Shown here: piece by piece, positions 40,454 to 49,264 of the stretch
How the letters are laid out: every line of letters begins with the position of its first letter
Position numbering within the stretch: the first letter of the stretch is position 1
NCBI RefSeq assembly: GCF_051020515.1
Contig: NZ_CP194857.1
Location: 2,666,001 to 2,730,000 of the forward strand
Reading direction: 5' to 3'
DNA: 64,000 nucleotides
Source: CALKWS01 sp051020515
Lineage (GTDB): Bacteria; Actinomycetota; Actinomycetes; Actinomycetales; Beutenbergiaceae
Position numbers and translations under genes: made by a program
Notes under the pieces: generated by a model
The model's input: the letters and a program-made list of their open reading frames with translations, nothing else
Told to the model about the DNA's origin: nothing
The model's database searches: none

Positions 40454-41192
40454 TCAATCCACCAGGGTGATGTCGAAGGAGTACCGGTCTGCCCGGTAGA
40501 GGTGGTGCCCGTGCTCCACCGCGATGCCACGGCTATCCAGGGCGGTGCGTTCCATCATCACCAAGGCCGAACCGCGATTGCACTGGAGCAGTTCAGCCTG
40601 CTCGGTGCCGGCGGTGGTGGCGCCCACCCGCTGATGGGCCATCCGGAAGTCGATCCCGGCCTTGCGCAAGATGTTTGTACAAGCCATCCTGCTCCAAGGA
40701 CTCCTTGTCCAGGTGCGCGACACTACTCGGCACCCAGTTCTCCATGACCGCCAGCGGCTGGCCGTCCACCCTCCGCAACCGGCGCAGATGACACACCTCA
40801 TCGCCGGTGGCGATTCTCAGCGGTTCGGCGATCTGGGCCGGCGCGCCGATCCGTTCCAACGACAGGACCGTCGTCTGCGGGTTTGCTCCTTCGGAGACCA
40901 GGTCATTGTACAAACTTGATAAGCGCAGGTCGCGCCGCACACGGGGGCCGATCACCTGGGTGCCCACACCGCGGCGACGCACCACCAGCCCGCTACGGAC
41001 CAGTTGGTTCATCGCCTGACGCATCGTGGGCCGGGACAGGTTGTATCGGTGCGCGAGGGCCACCTCATTCTCCAGTTTGGTGTCCGGAGGCAGGGTGCCG
41101 TCGCGGATGGCGCTCTCGATGGCCGACGCGACCTGGTGATACAGCGGCACCGGGGAGGAGCGGTCCAGATCGATCTCGAGTGAGGCGGGCAC
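40454..41192 (-). CDS. GntR-family inositol regulator, frameshift near 40675
   Basis: GTG 41192 has AAGGAGA eight bases upstream. The winged-helix GntR domain reads VPLYHQVASAIESAIRDGTL, LENEVALAHRYNLSRPTMRQ and AMNQLVRSGLVVRRRGVGTQ. The UTRA effector domain begins with DEVCHLRRLRRVDGQPLAVM and breaks after DGLYKHLAQ; another frame continues RKAGIDFRMAHQRVGATTAG and SALVMMERTALDSRGIAVEH, ending at 40454. About 246 residues if repaired. HutC/IolR-type UTRA regulators in this position repress iol genes. Copies of TTGTCATGACAA upstream of it, of the iolE-like gene and of the ABC importer are its probable sites. Confidence 0.82.
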
Positions 41193-41220
41193 GGGGCGTC
41201 TCCTTTGCACCTTGGTTAGT

Positions 41221-41232
41221 TTGTCATGACAA
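41221..41232. promoter_or_regulatory. GntR operator copy 2 (perfect palindrome)
   Basis: TTGTCATGACAA is a perfect 12-bp palindrome 28 bp upstream of the GntR start, in the divergent region with the iolE-like gene. It is the best copy of the proposed inositol operator. Confidence 0.75.
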
Positions 41233-41239
41233 GCCGGGC

Positions 41240-41251
41240 GTGTCATAACAC
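41240..41251. promoter_or_regulatory. GntR operator copy 3 (weaker)
   Basis: GTGTCATAACAC, itself nearly palindromic (GTGT/ACAC arms), lies 19 bp (about two helical turns) from copy 2 and shares the core TGTCAT-ACA. Confidence 0.45.
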
Positions 41252-41300
41252 CTGAGGGACAGGCGCTCGGAAGGACGATGCTATTCGCCGTTCCCTTTGT

Positions 41301-41312
41301 TTGTCTTGACAA
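41301..41312. promoter_or_regulatory. GntR operator copy 4 / iolE-side promoter
   Basis: TTGTCTTGACAA differs from copy 2 at one position. Its TTGACA (41306-41311) could be the -35 of the rightward iol unit, mirroring the arrangement at 35230, so repressor and polymerase would compete. Confidence 0.7.
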
Positions 41313-41404
41313 TAGGACAGCCTTCTCGGAAGACTGGAACCTGCAGGCCAACTCGCGGGGCCGCCGAACGGGCCTCTCGCTGTAACCGCGGCTGGAGGAG
41401 GACA

Positions 41405-42364
41405 ATGACGCACACGCCCACCCATAGGCCCCAGGTCGCCGAGGACGGTACCGAGGCGCCGTTGCTGATCGGCACCGCACCGGATTCCTGGGGAGTGTGG
41501 TTCGCCGAGGACTCCAAGCAGACCCCCTGGAACCGCTTCCTCGACGAAGCAACCGAAGCCGGCTACCGCATCATCGAACTAGGTCCCTACGGTTACCTGC
41601 CCACCGACGCTTCCCAGCTGAAGGACGAACTGGCCGCGCGGGATCTGAAGGTGAGTGCCGGCACGGTGTTCACCGCGTTCCACCGCACTCACACGGATGA
41701 ACGCCGGGCCACGTGGAACCAGGCCAGGCGCGTGGCCGAACTCACCAGCGCGGTGGGCGGGGAACACATCGTGGTGATCCCGGCGATGTGGCGCGATGAC
41801 GTCACCGGCGAGCCCGTGGAGGATAAAGACCTCAGCACCGACCAGTGGCAGCGATTGTTCGATGGGCACAACGAACTGGGTCGGGTTCTGCATGAGGAGT
41901 ACGGCCTGCACCAGCAGTTCCACTCCCACGCCGATGCGCACGTGTGCAGCCAGCAGCAGATCGAGCGCTTCATCGAAGGTACCGACCCGGACTTGGTCAG
42001 TATCTGCCTGGACACCGGGCACGTCGAATACGGGGGTGCCTCATCGGCTGACCTGATCCGCCGTTATCCCGACCGGGTGGGCTACCTGCACCTCAAGCAG
42101 GTCGATCCCACGATCATGGAGGTGGTGCGCCGGAACAACCTCGCCTGGGCCGAGGCGAACAAGGCCGGGGTGATGGTCGAACCGCCGGCGGGCGCTCCCG
42201 ACCTGGCCGTGGTGATCGAGGAACTGGAGAAACTGGGCCGCGGGTTCTACTGCATCGTGGAACAGGATATGTACCCGGTGGCCTCCTTCGACATACCCCT
42301 GCCGATCGCTGCCCGCACCCGCCGGTACCTATGCGGCTGCGGATCCCGGACCCGGATCCGCTAG
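41405..42364 (+). CDS. Xylose isomerase-like TIM-barrel protein, IolE/IolH type
   Basis: 319 residues. The start IGTAPDSWGVWFAEDSKQTP, then FLDEATEAGYRIIELGPYGY (metal Glu), VVIPAMWRDDVTG, LHQQFHSHADAHVCSQQQIE, DLVSICLDTGHVEYGGASS and VGYLHLKQVDPTIME place it in the sugar-phosphate isomerase/epimerase family, with Glu, Asp, His and Glu for a divalent metal. In actinobacterial iol clusters this protein is taken to be inosose dehydratase (IolE) or the related IolH; sequence reading alone does not separate them. No other inosose dehydratase is in the window, which favours IolE. ATG 41405 has a GGAGGAGG site. First gene of the rightward unit. Confidence 0.8.
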   Translation: MTHTPTHRPQVAEDGTEAPLLIGTAPDSWGVWFAEDSKQTPWNRFLDEATEAGYRIIELGPYGYLPTDASQLKDELAARDLKVSAGTVFTAFHRTHTDERRATWNQARRVAELTSAVGGEHIVVIPAMWRDDVTGEPVEDKDLSTDQWQRLFDGHNELGRVLHEEYGLHQQFHSHADAHVCSQQQIERFIEGTDPDLVSICLDTGHVEYGGASSADLIRRYPDRVGYLHLKQVDPTIMEVVRRNNLAWAEANKAGVMVEPPAGAPDLAVVIEELEKLGRGFYCIVEQDMYPVASFDIPLPIAARTRRYLCGCGSRTRIR

Positions 42365-42372
42365 GAGCACGC

Positions 42373-43380
42373 GTGGCTTACGACCTCATCACCACTGGCC
42401 GCATCAGTGTGGACATCTACCCCGATGACATCGGCGTGCCATTGGAGGATGTGACCCGGTTCCGTAAGTACCTGGGCGGCTCCTCCACGAACGTGGCGGT
42501 GGCCGCCGCTCGGCACGGCCGGCGCGTTGCCGTCATCACCCGCACTGGCGATGACCCGTTCGGGGTCTACCTGCGCCGCGAACTACGGCGCTACGGCGTG
42601 GACGACCGGTGGGCGACCGCCGTGCCCGGGCTGCAGACCCCGGTGACGTTCTGCGCGATCCAACCCCCGGAGGACTTCCCGCTGTACTTCTACGGCCGCA
42701 GCCCGTCGGCGCCGGACTGGGAGATCGCGGTCGATGAGGTGGATTATCACGCGGTGCGGCACACCAGCATCTTCTGGTCCACCTTGACCGGGATGGTGCG
42801 ACCCGCCTCCCGTGAAGCACAGGTCGCGATGCATCGGGCCCGTCCTCGCGATGAACTCATCGCCGGGCAACAGACCATCCTGGACCTGGACTACCGGCCG
42901 ATGTTCTGGGACTCGGTGGACCAGGCCCGCGAGCAGGTGATGCGCATCCTGCCCTCGGTGACGGTGGCGGTGGGTAACACCGAGGAATGCGCCGTGGCGG
43001 TCGGTCCCGGCAGCGCCCACGACCAGGCCGACCGGCTCCTGGAGTCCGGAGTGCGACTGGCCGTGGTCAAACAGGGATCCGAGGGCGTCATGGCCGCCAC
43101 CGCCGAGGAACGCGTCACCTCCAAGCCAATCCAGGTGGAGACCGTCAACGGGCTGGGCGCCGGGGACTCCTTCGGCGGGGCGCTATGCCACGGGCTGTTA
43201 TCCGGCTGGCCCTTGGAACAGATCTTGGACTTCGCCAACGCCGCCGGCGCCCACGTCGCGGGGCAGATCGCTTGTTCCGAAGCGATGCCCACGTCCACCC
43301 GCATCTACCAGATGTTGCGCGACGCCGGACGCGCCGTCCCGGACCGGCCGCCGGCCGAGCCCGCCCGGAAGAAGGAATGA
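42373..43380 (+). CDS. iolC: 5-dehydro-2-deoxygluconokinase
   Basis: 335-residue PfkB/ribokinase-family enzyme that phosphorylates 2-deoxy-5-keto-gluconate. N-terminal motif YDLITTGRISVDIYPDDIGV, PfkB signature 1 region FRKYLGGSSTNVAVAAARHG, and signature 2 VNGLGAGDSFGGALCHGLLS with the catalytic Asp in GAGDS. SVDIYP and LDYRPMFW are characteristic of IolC. GTG 42373 is 8 bp after the preceding stop, and the stop overlaps the aldolase start (ATGA). The Pro/Glu/Lys tail is not conserved. Confidence 0.93.
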   Translation: MAYDLITTGRISVDIYPDDIGVPLEDVTRFRKYLGGSSTNVAVAAARHGRRVAVITRTGDDPFGVYLRRELRRYGVDDRWATAVPGLQTPVTFCAIQPPEDFPLYFYGRSPSAPDWEIAVDEVDYHAVRHTSIFWSTLTGMVRPASREAQVAMHRARPRDELIAGQQTILDLDYRPMFWDSVDQAREQVMRILPSVTVAVGNTEECAVAVGPGSAHDQADRLLESGVRLAVVKQGSEGVMAATAEERVTSKPIQVETVNGLGAGDSFGGALCHGLLSGWPLEQILDFANAAGAHVAGQIACSEAMPTSTRIYQMLRDAGRAVPDRPPAEPARKKE

Positions 43381-44316
43381 CCGTGGCCCAACCGGCGCGA
43401 AGCGGGAGTTGCGACCCAAGACGGTATGAGCATCTGACCGACCTGCGTGTGCAGGACCCCGACTCGGTGCTGCGTGTCGCCCGTGCCCGGCGCCGCCACC
43501 CCGGCCCACGCCCGGGCAAACAGGTCTTCATCATCGCCGCCGACCATCCGGCCCGCGGCGCCCTTGAGGTGAACGGTGACTCCTTCGCCATGGCCGACCG
43601 GCGGGAGTTGCTGGACAGGCTGTGCACCGCCCTGGCAAGCCCCAAGGTGGACGGGGTGCTGGCGTCCCCGGACGTGCTGGATGACCTGCTGTTACTCGGC
43701 GCGCTGGACGGCAAACTCGTGTTCGGCTCAATGAACCGCGCCGGCCTGCCCGGACTGGTGAACGAGATCGATGACCGGTTCACCGCCCACACCGCTCCGG
43801 CCTTGGCAGAGATCGGTGCTGACGGCGGCAAGATGCTCACCCGCATCGCCTACGACGACGAACACACCACCTCGCTCTTGGAGGCCACCGCCCACGCCGT
43901 CGACGACCTGCACCGGCACCGGCTGCTGGCGATGGTGGAACCGTTCATCGCCGTCAAACGCCAGGGCCAGGTGGTCAACGACCTGTCCACCGATGCGGTG
44001 GTGCGCTCGGTAGCCATCGCCCAGGGGCTCGGGGCGAGTACGGCCCGGACCTGGCTGAAACTGCCCGTGGTACCGGATATGGAACGGGTAATGGCCGCCA
44101 CCACCCTGCCCACCGTGCTGTTGGGCGGCAGCGCGGCCGGGCCCACTGAGGACATCCTGGACACGTGGCGCCCGGGCCCTGGCGCTACCCGGGGTGCAGG
44201 GCCTGACCGTGGGCCGGGCCTTGCTCTACCCCGAGGATGGTGACGTGGCCGGCGCGATCGACACCGCCGCGTCGCTGTTGCGCGACGACTCCGTGGAGAA
44301 GGAGACCCCTGAATGA
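43377..44316 (+). CDS. Cgl0159-like (beta/alpha)8 aldolase, frameshift near 44170
   Basis: About 313 residues if repaired. Motifs RPGKQVFIIAADHPARGALE, VDGVLASPDVLDDLLLLGAL, DGGKMLTRIAYDDEHTTSLL, RLLAMVEPFIAVKR and ARTWLKLPVVPDMERVMAAT match a class I aldolase-like family present in corynebacterial iol clusters (Cgl0159 family). Lysines in GGKMLTRI and TWLKLPV are candidate Schiff-base residues. It probably cleaves 2-deoxy-5-keto-gluconate 6-phosphate in place of IolJ. After DTWRPGPG the frame breaks; another reads ALALPGVQGLTVGRALLYPE and AAIDTAASLLRDD-type sequence to the TGA at 44314, which overlaps the iolD ATG (ATGA). Confidence 0.78.
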
Positions 44317-46286
44317 GCACCCGCATCATGACCGTGGCGCAGGCCGCGGTGGAGTTCCTGGCCAACCAATGGACTGTCGACCTTATCGATGGTCACCGCA
44401 CCGAGGTGCGCACCATCCCAGGCATGCACGGAATCTTCGGGCACGGCAACCTCGCCGGTGTGGGCCAGGCCCTCAAGCAGGTCCAGACCCATGCCCCCGG
44501 GCTGATGCCGTTCCACCAGGGCCGCAACGAACAAGCCCTGGTGCATCAAGCCACCGGCTTCGCCCGGCACACCCGGCGGCGCCAGACCTACGCCGTGACC
44601 GCCTCGATCGGACCGGGCAGCACGAACATGATCACTGGTGCGGCGGTGGCCACTACGAACCGGCTACCGGTACTACTGCTGCCTTCCGACGAATTCGCAA
44701 CTCGGGCCCCGGACCCGGTCCTGCAGCAACTCGAACTGCCCCACGACGCGACCATCGCCTGCGCCGATCTATTCCGGCCGGTGAGCAGGTTCTTTGACCG
44801 GGTGGAGCGGCCCGAACAGGTGTTCAGCGCCCTGTTGTCCGGGATGCGGGTGCTGATGGACCCGGCTGAGACCGGCACGGTGACGATCTCACTGCCCCAG
44901 GACGTGCAGGCCGAACGGATCGAGGTACCGGATGAGTTCCTGGCCCCCCGGCAGTGGCGCATCCGCCGCCCCGACCCCGAACAGGTGGATATCGAGGCCG
45001 CGGTGGACGTGATTCGTGGCGCCCACCGGCCGCTGATCATCGCCGGTGGCGGGGTGCACTACGCGTTGGCGACCGACACACTGCGTGACCTGGCCGAGGT
45101 CACCGGCATCCCCGTCGCCTACACCCAGGCGGGTGTGGGCGTGATCGACTGGGACCATCCACAGGCCCTGGGGGCGGTCGGTGCGACCGGCTCCACCGCG
45201 GCCAACGCCTACGCCGCACAGGCCGATGTGGTGATCGGTATCGGGACGCGCTACTCCGATTTCACCACCGCCTCCAAGACACTGTTCCAGAACCCCGCGC
45301 TGCGGTTCGTGAACATCAACATCACCGGCTTCGACACGTACAAACTCGGGGTGACGGTCCCGATCATCGCCGACGCGGGAAAGACGATCCCGGTTCTGCG
45401 GGCGGCACTGGGCTCCGTGGGTTACCAAGTAGGACAGCAGGCGGCGGAACTCATCCGGGCAGAGAAGCAACGCTGGGATGCCACGGTGGACGAGGCGTTC
45501 ACCATCCAGGACCAGCCGCTACCCGCCCAGAGCCAGATCATCGGCGCGGTGAACCGGGCCATGGCGGATGAGGACGTGGTGATCTGCGCCGCCGGTTCCC
45601 TCCCGGGGGACCTGCACAAACTCTGGCGGATCAAGGACCCCTACGGTTACCACGTGGAGTACGCGTTCTCCTGCATGGGTTATGAGATCGCTGGCGGCCT
45701 GGGTGTGAAACGGGCCGCGCTCGCCGAAGGCGCCGGGCGGGACGTGGTGGTCATGGTGGGGGACGGGTCTTATCTGATGATGCATACCGAACTGGTCACC
45801 GCTGTGGCCGAACGGATCAAACTGATCGTGGTGCTCCTGCAGAACCACGGATTCGCCTCGATCGGATCCCTGTCGGAGACCGTGGGCAGCCAACGGTTCG
45901 GCACCAAGTTCCGCTACCTGGACCCCCAGCGCCACTCCTTTGAGGACGGCGGGGAACTGCCCGTGGATCTGGCCGCCAACGCCGAGTCGCTGGGCGTGCA
46001 GGTGATCCGCATCGACCGTGGTCCGGGCGCGATCGACGACCTTCGCCGGGCCGTGGACCACGCCAGGTCGCTACCGGAGGACACCGGGCCGGTGCTCATC
46101 CACATCGCCTCTGATCTGTACCAGGGAGCGCCGGACTCCGAGGCCTGGTGGGACGTGCCCGTGGCGCAGGTTTCCGACCTGGACACCACCCAGGCTGCTC
46201 ACGTCACCTACACCGAGCAGAAAGCCCGCCAGCGCCCGCTGCTGGGCCCCAGCGCCACCGCAGGAGAAACCGATGCCATCCACTGA
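44313..46286 (+). CDS. iolD: 3D-(3,5/4)-trihydroxycyclohexane-1,2-dione acylhydrolase
   Basis: 657-residue thiamine-diphosphate enzyme that opens the inositol ring. N-terminal PYR domain: IMTVAQAAVEFLANQWTVDL, GMHGIFGHGNLAGVGQALKQ (catalytic Glu region nearby) and SIGPGSTNMITGAAVATTNR. C-terminal PP domain: VEYAFSCMGYEIAGGLGVKR and VVVMVGDGSYLMMHTELVTA followed by LLQNHGFASIG, the GDG...N metal/TPP motif. FGTKFRY is IolD-specific. It is coupled to the aldolase (ATGA) and its end overlaps iolG by 14 bases. Confidence 0.95.
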   Translation: MSTRIMTVAQAAVEFLANQWTVDLIDGHRTEVRTIPGMHGIFGHGNLAGVGQALKQVQTHAPGLMPFHQGRNEQALVHQATGFARHTRRRQTYAVTASIGPGSTNMITGAAVATTNRLPVLLLPSDEFATRAPDPVLQQLELPHDATIACADLFRPVSRFFDRVERPEQVFSALLSGMRVLMDPAETGTVTISLPQDVQAERIEVPDEFLAPRQWRIRRPDPEQVDIEAAVDVIRGAHRPLIIAGGGVHYALATDTLRDLAEVTGIPVAYTQAGVGVIDWDHPQALGAVGATGSTAANAYAAQADVVIGIGTRYSDFTTASKTLFQNPALRFVNINITGFDTYKLGVTVPIIADAGKTIPVLRAALGSVGYQVGQQAAELIRAEKQRWDATVDEAFTIQDQPLPAQSQIIGAVNRAMADEDVVICAAGSLPGDLHKLWRIKDPYGYHVEYAFSCMGYEIAGGLGVKRAALAEGAGRDVVVMVGDGSYLMMHTELVTAVAERIKLIVVLLQNHGFASIGSLSETVGSQRFGTKFRYLDPQRHSFEDGGELPVDLAANAESLGVQVIRIDRGPGAIDDLRRAVDHARSLPEDTGPVLIHIASDLYQGAPDSEAWWDVPVAQVSDLDTTQAAHVTYTEQKARQRPLLGPSATAGETDAIH

Positions 46287-47397
46287 GGGACGCACCGATG
46301 ACGAGGTGCAGCCACCCCATCAGGTGCGCGCCGAGCGGCAGCCAGCACCGGCAGAGTCCACCGGGCGACCGGTATCCGAGCGCGATCTGCGAATCGCAGT
46401 CGTCGGCACCGGGCGGATGGGGGCCAATCACGTCGAACGGATCGCCGGAACCACTCAACGTGCGATAGTCAGTGCCCTGGCGGACGTGGACGCCGACCGG
46501 GCCCGCTCCGTGGCAGCCGGAGCCAGCGCCCGCCAGCAGGTTCAGCCGCGGGTGTTCGGCACTATCGACGATCTCGTCGCCGCCGACTGTGCAGATGCGG
46601 TCGTGCTGGTGACTCCCGGGTTCCTGCACGAGGTGGCCCTGCTGCAACTGATCGAGGCGGATCTACCGGTGCTGTGCGAGAAGCCCCTGACCCCGGCTGC
46701 CGAGTCAGCACTGCGCGTGCTGCAGGCCGAGGAACGCAGCGGCCGGCGCACGATCCAGGTGGGCTTCCACCGACGATTCGACACCGAATACCGCCAGTTG
46801 AAGCAGGTCATCGACTCCGGACAGTTGGGTCGGCTGCTGATGCTGCACTTCCAGCACCGCAATCCTGCGGCTCCGCCAGGGTTCACCGAGGAGATGCTCA
46901 TCAACGACTCCGTCGTGCACGAATTCGACGCGGTGCGGTTCTTCACCGGGGAGGAAGTGACCTCCGTGCAGGTGCGCACCAGTCGCAGCACCCGCAAGGG
47001 CGCCATGCGTGACCCGCAACTGGTGCTGTTGGAGACCTCCTCGGGTCTGCTCGCCGATGTGGAGATCTTTATGAACTCCGGCCTGGGATACCAGGTGGAG
47101 GCGCAGGCGGTGTTCGAGAACGGGGTCGTCTCCGCTGGGTACGCCACCGGCATGCAGGTCACCTCCGCCCAGCAGGATCCCCGGGCGATCTCGCAGAACT
47201 TCTACGACCGGTTCGAGGTGGCCTACGACGCCGAGATTCAGCAGTGGGTCGATTCGGTCCGTGCCGGAACCACCTCCGGGCCCACCGCCTGGGACGGCTA
47301 CGCCACGGCAGCGTGCTGCGAGGCCGGGGTGACCTCCCAACGGTCCGGACGGATCGAACCAGTGCGGCTCGTCGAACAACCCACCTTCTACCGATGA
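46273..47397 (+). CDS. iolG: Inositol 2-dehydrogenase, Gfo/Idh/MocA family
   Basis: 374 residues. After a 35-residue polar N-terminus, LRIAVVGTGRMGANHVERIA is the NAD-binding motif, then AVVLVTPGFLHEVALLQLIE, LPVLCEKPLTPAAESALRVL (catalytic Lys in EKP), TIQVGFHRRFDTEYRQLKQV and the active-site INDSVVHEFDAVRFFTGEEV (His-Asp). These are features of myo-inositol 2-dehydrogenase, which makes scyllo-inosose, the first pathway step. ATG 46273 lies inside the end of iolD with AGGAGA upstream. A shorter start near 46370 would still keep the fold. Last gene of the rightward iol unit. Confidence 0.9.
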   Translation: MPSTEGRTDDEVQPPHQVRAERQPAPAESTGRPVSERDLRIAVVGTGRMGANHVERIAGTTQRAIVSALADVDADRARSVAAGASARQQVQPRVFGTIDDLVAADCADAVVLVTPGFLHEVALLQLIEADLPVLCEKPLTPAAESALRVLQAEERSGRRTIQVGFHRRFDTEYRQLKQVIDSGQLGRLLMLHFQHRNPAAPPGFTEEMLINDSVVHEFDAVRFFTGEEVTSVQVRTSRSTRKGAMRDPQLVLLETSSGLLADVEIFMNSGLGYQVEAQAVFENGVVSAGYATGMQVTSAQQDPRAISQNFYDRFEVAYDAEIQQWVDSVRAGTTSGPTAWDGYATAACCEAGVTSQRSGRIEPVRLVEQPTFYR

Positions 47398-47638
47398 CCC
47401 GGTGCACGCGGTGACCCCATGGGTGCCATCACTAGGACCGTGAGCCGGAGCAGCGACCATCGAGCGGTACGTGCCGATGCTGCCGCTGAGCCGGACCCAG
47501 CAGCACTACCGCCGGCTGCTGCGCACTCTTGGGGCATACCGGCTCACGCTCGGTCAACCCCGCCGGGCCGCTCATCGCCTACGTGGGCGACCAGGCCGAC
47601 TTGACGGAGCGCCGGGTGGACCTGGCGCCCTGGGGTCC

Positions 47639-49047
47639 TCAGTCCGGCGGGATGTTGTGGTTGCGCCGCAGCACGTTGTTCGGGTCGTACCGGCGCTTGA
47701 CCTCCACGAGCCGGGAGAGTTTCGACCGGCCGAACGTCTCCTCGGCCGCGACGCGGGGCACTCGCTCGTCGCGGGCAGCGAAGTTGACGTAGTGTCCGTC
47801 GCCGGCGAAGGGCGCCATATCCAGGGCAAGGTCCTGCACGAACCGTGTGCGAGCCGCGTCATCGCCCGGGTCCCGCCAGAACCCGTAGCAATTCAGCCAG
47901 AAGCGCGCATCCCGTGCCGGGAACGGGGTTCCATCAACCGGAACGCGGGCGAAGGCACCACCCATGTGGTGGATGTCGAAGGCTGTGCCCTGCCAGGTTT
48001 GTTCGGTGCCGCGGCGGACCAGGATCTCGATGACGTCGTCGTCGAGGTGGTCGAAGGAGGTGTTCTTCCAATAGCCGCGCACACCCCGGGGAAACAAGAA
48101 GTCCATGGCGCTTTGCCACTCGGTCCATGGGACCAGGCCGACCTCCTCATCCTCCGGCGTGGCGGCGGCGCGGAGATCAGCAATCAGGTCCTCGCCCTGC
48201 TGGGGCTCGCGGCCGGACCACGCGGCCCCGACGATCAGCACCGGTTCGGTACCGAGCTCGAATTCCGGAGGCGGGGATATCACCGTGACGATCGACTGCA
48301 TCTGGTCGGGCAGGTCCCGCGTCCAGTTCTCCCAGGCGCTCAATGCCCCGCGCCACCGGGATGACCTGTAGACGAGGTTTGCTCCGTAGATGTCCGAACC
48401 CAGTCGGTGCGCGCGGACGGTAAACGCCGTCACGACGCCGAAGTTCCCGCCACCGCCGCGCAGCGCCCACAGCAGTTCGGGGTCATCGGCGGCCCGGATG
48501 GGCGAGCCATCGGCTGCGACGAGTTCGGCGTCGAGCAGATTGTCCGCGGTCAACCCATAGGCACGGGTGAGCCAGCCCATGCCGCCCCCGAGGGTGAGGC
48601 CGCCCACCCCGGTCTGGGACACGACTCCGAGCGGGACAGCCAGGCCCATCGGGGCGGTGACGCGGTCCACGTCGGCAGAGTGGCACCACCACCGATGCGA
48701 ACTGCGGCACCGTCACCTACCGATTGGGCGGGATCGTCCAGGACCGTCACGCTGTTGATCGCGCTCAGATCGATGACCACGCCGTCCGTCACGGTGCCGT
48801 GGCCAGCCACGTTGTGCCCGCCGCCGCGCACCGCCAGAGGCAAGGCGTGGGACTGCGCGAACTCGAGGGTTGCTGCGATGTCGCCGGGTGCGGTGACCTG
48901 TACGAGCACAGCCGGGCGTGCATCGACCATCGCGTTCCAGATGCGGCGCTGTTCGTCGTAGCCGGGATCCAACGGGGTGATGACCGAGCCTTGGACCCGG
49001 CCGCGGAGCGTGTCGATGTGCGGGCTGGAAATGGTCGGCGAAGCCAT
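47639..49047 (-). CDS. FAD-linked oxidase, berberine-bridge type, frameshift near 48678
   Basis: From ATG 49047: MASPTISSPHIDTLRGRVQG, YDEQRRIWNAMVDARPAVLV and LPLAVRGGGHNVAGHGTVTD, the PP-loop with His for covalent FAD. After RIGGGATL the frame fails near 48678; the other frame reads DVDRVTAPMGLAVPLG, VSQTGVGGLTLGGGMGWLTR and ELLWALRGGGGNFGVVTAFT, then a BBE C-terminus with VKRRYDPNNVLRRNHNIPPD. About 469 residues if repaired. Such enzymes oxidise alcohols, sugars or secondary metabolites; substrate unknown. One base is missing in the break region. Confidence 0.83.
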
Positions 49048-49264
49048 GACGCCTTCTCTCCTGCGGAGGTCGGAGTCGGCGCCCCGCGATTCGGACTCGT
49101 CGCCCGAACCGGCCACAGCGGCAGGCCGGCGGAGTCGCTCCAATCCTGCGCCCGTGCTGATCGCTGGTCAATGCTTTTGACCTTCTTCGACGCCGATGAC
49201 TACCCGAGCCGTTTCGCTCAGCGTGCACTGCGCGCCAGGCGAACTGGCACCCAGGGGCTAAAGG

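Noticed and set aside
47398..47638. Possible gene after iolG
   Set aside because: Short Pro/Arg-rich frames only; no ribosome site or family match.
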